Assembly (NCBI GenBank): GCA_028826165.1
Contig: JAPDFW010000057.1
Location: forward strand, 310,001-374,000
DNA: 64,000 bases
Origin: Anaeramoeba ignava
Taxonomy: Eukaryota; Metamonada; Anaeramoebidae
Direction: 5' to 3'
The notes below the pieces were generated by a model, which was given only the letters and a program-made list of their open reading frames with translations, made no database searches and was not told the origin of the DNA. This document shows, piece by piece, positions 61,758 to 64,000 of this stretch (the first letter of the stretch is position 1; the number at the start of each line of letters is the position of its first letter). Made by a program: the position numbers and the translations under genes.

Positions 61758-64000
61758 ATGACTAAATTTGATTTAACAACAACTGAATGGATTAATTTTA
61801 TTTTGGATATTGTTTTTGTTACAACTTTAATTATTTTCATTATTTTTACAATTTATAATAAGAATAAACCATTTAATTTAATTTGGAGAGTTCGAGTAAT
61901 TTTAATTATTATTGGATTATTTTGGATAGTAACGTTTTATTTATTTTAAATAGAATTATTATTTTTTCCTTTATAAAAAAAAGTAAAAGAAAAAAAACAA
62001 AAAGAAAAAGAAAAAGAAAAAGAAAATTATTCTTTTTGAAACTTGAGTTTTTTATAAATTTGCTTTTTTCCTTTTACTTTTACTTTCTTTATAAATGAAA
62101 AAAAAATGATCAAAAAAATTTCAATTAAATAAATAAACAATTTTTTTTATTGAAAAAGTTAAGCAATATTCTTTTTGATAAAATGTTTTGGACAAAAGAA
62201 AAAGGGATGATTTATGTTCAAAAGAATGATATGAAAATTATATGTTCAATTTGCTTTTTAATTTCTAGAGGAATTACTGAACCTTTATTCTTTTTAATTA
62301 TCTATTTCCTTTTTCATTTCAGACAGAAAACAAACACTTTCCAAATAAAAAATGCTTCAACAAAAATTACTCTCTCATCTTTTCTTTGTTTGATTCCAAA
62401 TTTTGCTCTTCATTTAATTATTTTTATTGTTCGGTTTTCTTCAAATACTACAAATAAATTTTATTCAATTTATAATGAAGATAGTAACACTTGTTTAATT
62501 CCTGGAATTTCTACATTAATTTTTGCTGCATTTGAATTAATATTTTTTATTTTTTTCCGTAATGATTTTCTATAATTCCAAAATATATTCAAAATAAATA
62601 TTCCAAATAAATATTCAAAATAAATATAATTCCAAAATAAATATATTCAAAATAAATATATTCAAAATAAATATAATTCCAAAATATATTCAAAATAAAT
62701 ATTCAATATAAATATATTCAAATAAATATATCCAAAATAAATATTCAAAATAAATATAGAGACCTTCAAAATAAATATTCAAAATAAATATTATTCCAAA
62801 ATATATTCAAAATAAATATTATTCAAAATAAATATAATTCCAAAATAAATATATTCAAAAAAATAAATATTCAAAATAAATATATATTCAAATAAATATT
62901 ATTCAAAATAAATATTATTCCAAAATAAATGGGGATCCAAAAATATTCAAAATAAATATAATTCAAAAAAATATATTCAAAATAAATATATTCAAAATAA
63001 ATATATTCAAAAATAAATATATTCAAATTAAATAATATTCAAAATAAATATTCAAAATAAATATTCCAAAATAAATATATTCAAAATAAATATAATTCCA
63101 AAATAAATATATTCAAAAATATTCAAAATAAATATTCAAAATAAATATATTCAAAATAAATATATTCAAAATAAATATTTAATATAAATATTATTCAAAA
63201 AAATATTCAAAATAAATATTTAATATAAATATAATTCCAAAATATATTCAAAATAAATATATTCAAAATAAATATAATTCCAAAATAAATATTCAATATT
63301 TATTCAAAATATTTAAAATGTTTTCTAGTTATAAAAGCTTATCGTTTTGGAAATCATATTATAAACAGTTCTTTTACAGATAAAGTATTCATTCTCACAT
63401 TATTTTTGCTAGTTGGTGTAATTATGGATATTGTACTTTCGATTCCAGAAAATTCTTCAAATCTTCAATTATTTCGAATTTTAATCATTTTTGCAATAAT
63501 TTTCTCAACTGTTTTTGTAAGAAAAAATTTCAATTCAAATTCAAATTCAAATTCAAATTCCAAATTAAAATTAAAATTAAAATTAAAATTCAAATTCAAA
63601 TTCAAATTCAAATTCAAATTCAAATTCAAATTCCAATTCCAAATTAAAATTAAAATTCAAATTAAAATTGTTATTTTTTTTTAAACATAGATTTTGATCC
63701 TCCAACCTTTAATTAAATCTAAAGGATTGAAATTTGAATCTTTTAATTTTGTTCTCAAGGAATCAAAACCAAACGAAACAAGAACAAAAGAAGTTCAAAT
63801 ATTTGATAAAAAAAATGGAATTCAAGAAGAAAAAAAGGAATCAAGTGAACAAGAAGAGGATATAAATTTAAAACCTGAAACACCAACAACAAGTGGTGAA
63901 GATTTCGTTGTTTATTTAGATCAAGAAGAAACAAAACACATTACTCAAATAATGAAAGATTCTGGTTATAAAGAAGAAGATGATGATGATCTTGATTTGC
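61758..64000 (+). CDS. Seven-transmembrane receptor-like protein (5' part, runs off the window)
   Basis: Exons 61758..61928, 62159..62558, 63329..63516 and 63691 to the right edge; all three joins keep phase. Hydrophobic helices in order: FILDIVFVTTLIIFIIFTI; VRVILIIIGLFWI; IICSICFLI...PLFFLIIYFLF; ITLSSFLCLIPNFALHLIIF; ISTLIFAAFELIFFIFFLI; VFILTLFLLVGVIMDIVL; and LFRILIIFAIIFSTVFILIL, seven in all. After helix 7 comes a cytosolic tail that is Lys/Glu-rich and ends in an acidic run (EEDDDDLDL) at the window edge. The topology is GPCR-like with a very short N-terminus, but I see no class-defining motif. A tail domain such as RGS may lie beyond the window. Confidence 0.6.
62559..63328 (+). repeat. 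7TM-gene intron 2, AATAAATATTCAA array
   Basis: 770 nt of AAATAAATATTCAAAATAAA-type units with AATTCC variants; borders C|GTAATGAT and TTTTCTAG|TTATAA. It includes odd G-bearing islands, AGAGACC (62758) and GGGGATCC (62930). Confidence 0.85.

Overview
The window is nuclear DNA from an extremely AT-rich, intron-containing protist that uses the standard genetic code: TAA, TGA and TAG all terminate recognisable genes, and introns are GT-AG. The gene set is typically eukaryotic (Rab32-type GTPase, NDR-type AGC kinase, PRMT5, nicalin, twinfilin, CIAO1, CENP-X, SOSS-B, RhoGAP, SGLT-type SLC5, acylaminoacyl peptidase). RCC1-BTB, BTB-BACK and N/Q/E-rich proteins are frequent. An amoeboid protist is likely. 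Anaeramoeba is my best guess from gene content and composition, but I cannot prove it from sequence alone. No rRNA, tRNA or CRISPR was seen.

Layout. 0-2.2 kb: the tail of an ankyrin gene and a broken RCC1-BTB gene. 2.3-8.6 kb: an NDR/LATS-type kinase and a seven-exon Rab32-like gene. 8.7-13.1 kb: a small membrane protein and PRMT5. 13.2-22.5 kb: an amplified block with three SOSS-B copies, three GT61 glycosyltransferase copies and two GT34-like glycosyltransferases, one SOSS-B copy being inverted. 22.6-28.1 kb: nicalin and a RhoGAP protein. 28.4-34.1 kb: an unrecognised N/Q-rich gene and an acylaminoacyl peptidase gene split by a 943-bp TTAA-flanked insertion. 34.8-41.1 kb: an NT-C2/DIL protein, a WW protein, a coiled-coil protein and CENP-X. 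41.2-51.3 kb: a protein with three copies of an unnamed domain plus BTB, then CIAO1 and twinfilin. 51.4-64 kb: a DUF2891-like gene, a BTB-BACK gene with a giant low-complexity tract, an SLC5 transporter, an intact RCC1-BTB gene and the 5' part of a seven-transmembrane protein.

Exon joins were worked out by hand from GT/AG borders, codon phase and family homology. In Rab32, PRMT5, nicalin, CIAO1, twinfilin, CENP-X, SLC5 and the NT-C2/DIL gene every junction keeps phase. Many introns are 0.5-1.7 kb and consist almost wholly of an intron-specific 6- or 12-bp A/T array. Genes share a directional TTTTTCATTTTT-like tract just upstream of the start codon.

The best leads are the TTAA-flanked insertion, which carries a GATA-like zinc-finger reading frame and whose removal exactly restores the host gene; a decayed copy of an exon lying inside the intron of the WW gene; the glycosyltransferase/SOSS-B amplification with a different one-base break in each GT61 copy; the near absence of G on the sense strand of satellite introns; the shared promoter tract; and the thrice-repeated unnamed domain at 41.2-44.5 kb. 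Several genes carry one-base breaks in A/T runs. These may be real decay or uncorrected assembly errors, and sequence alone cannot separate the two.
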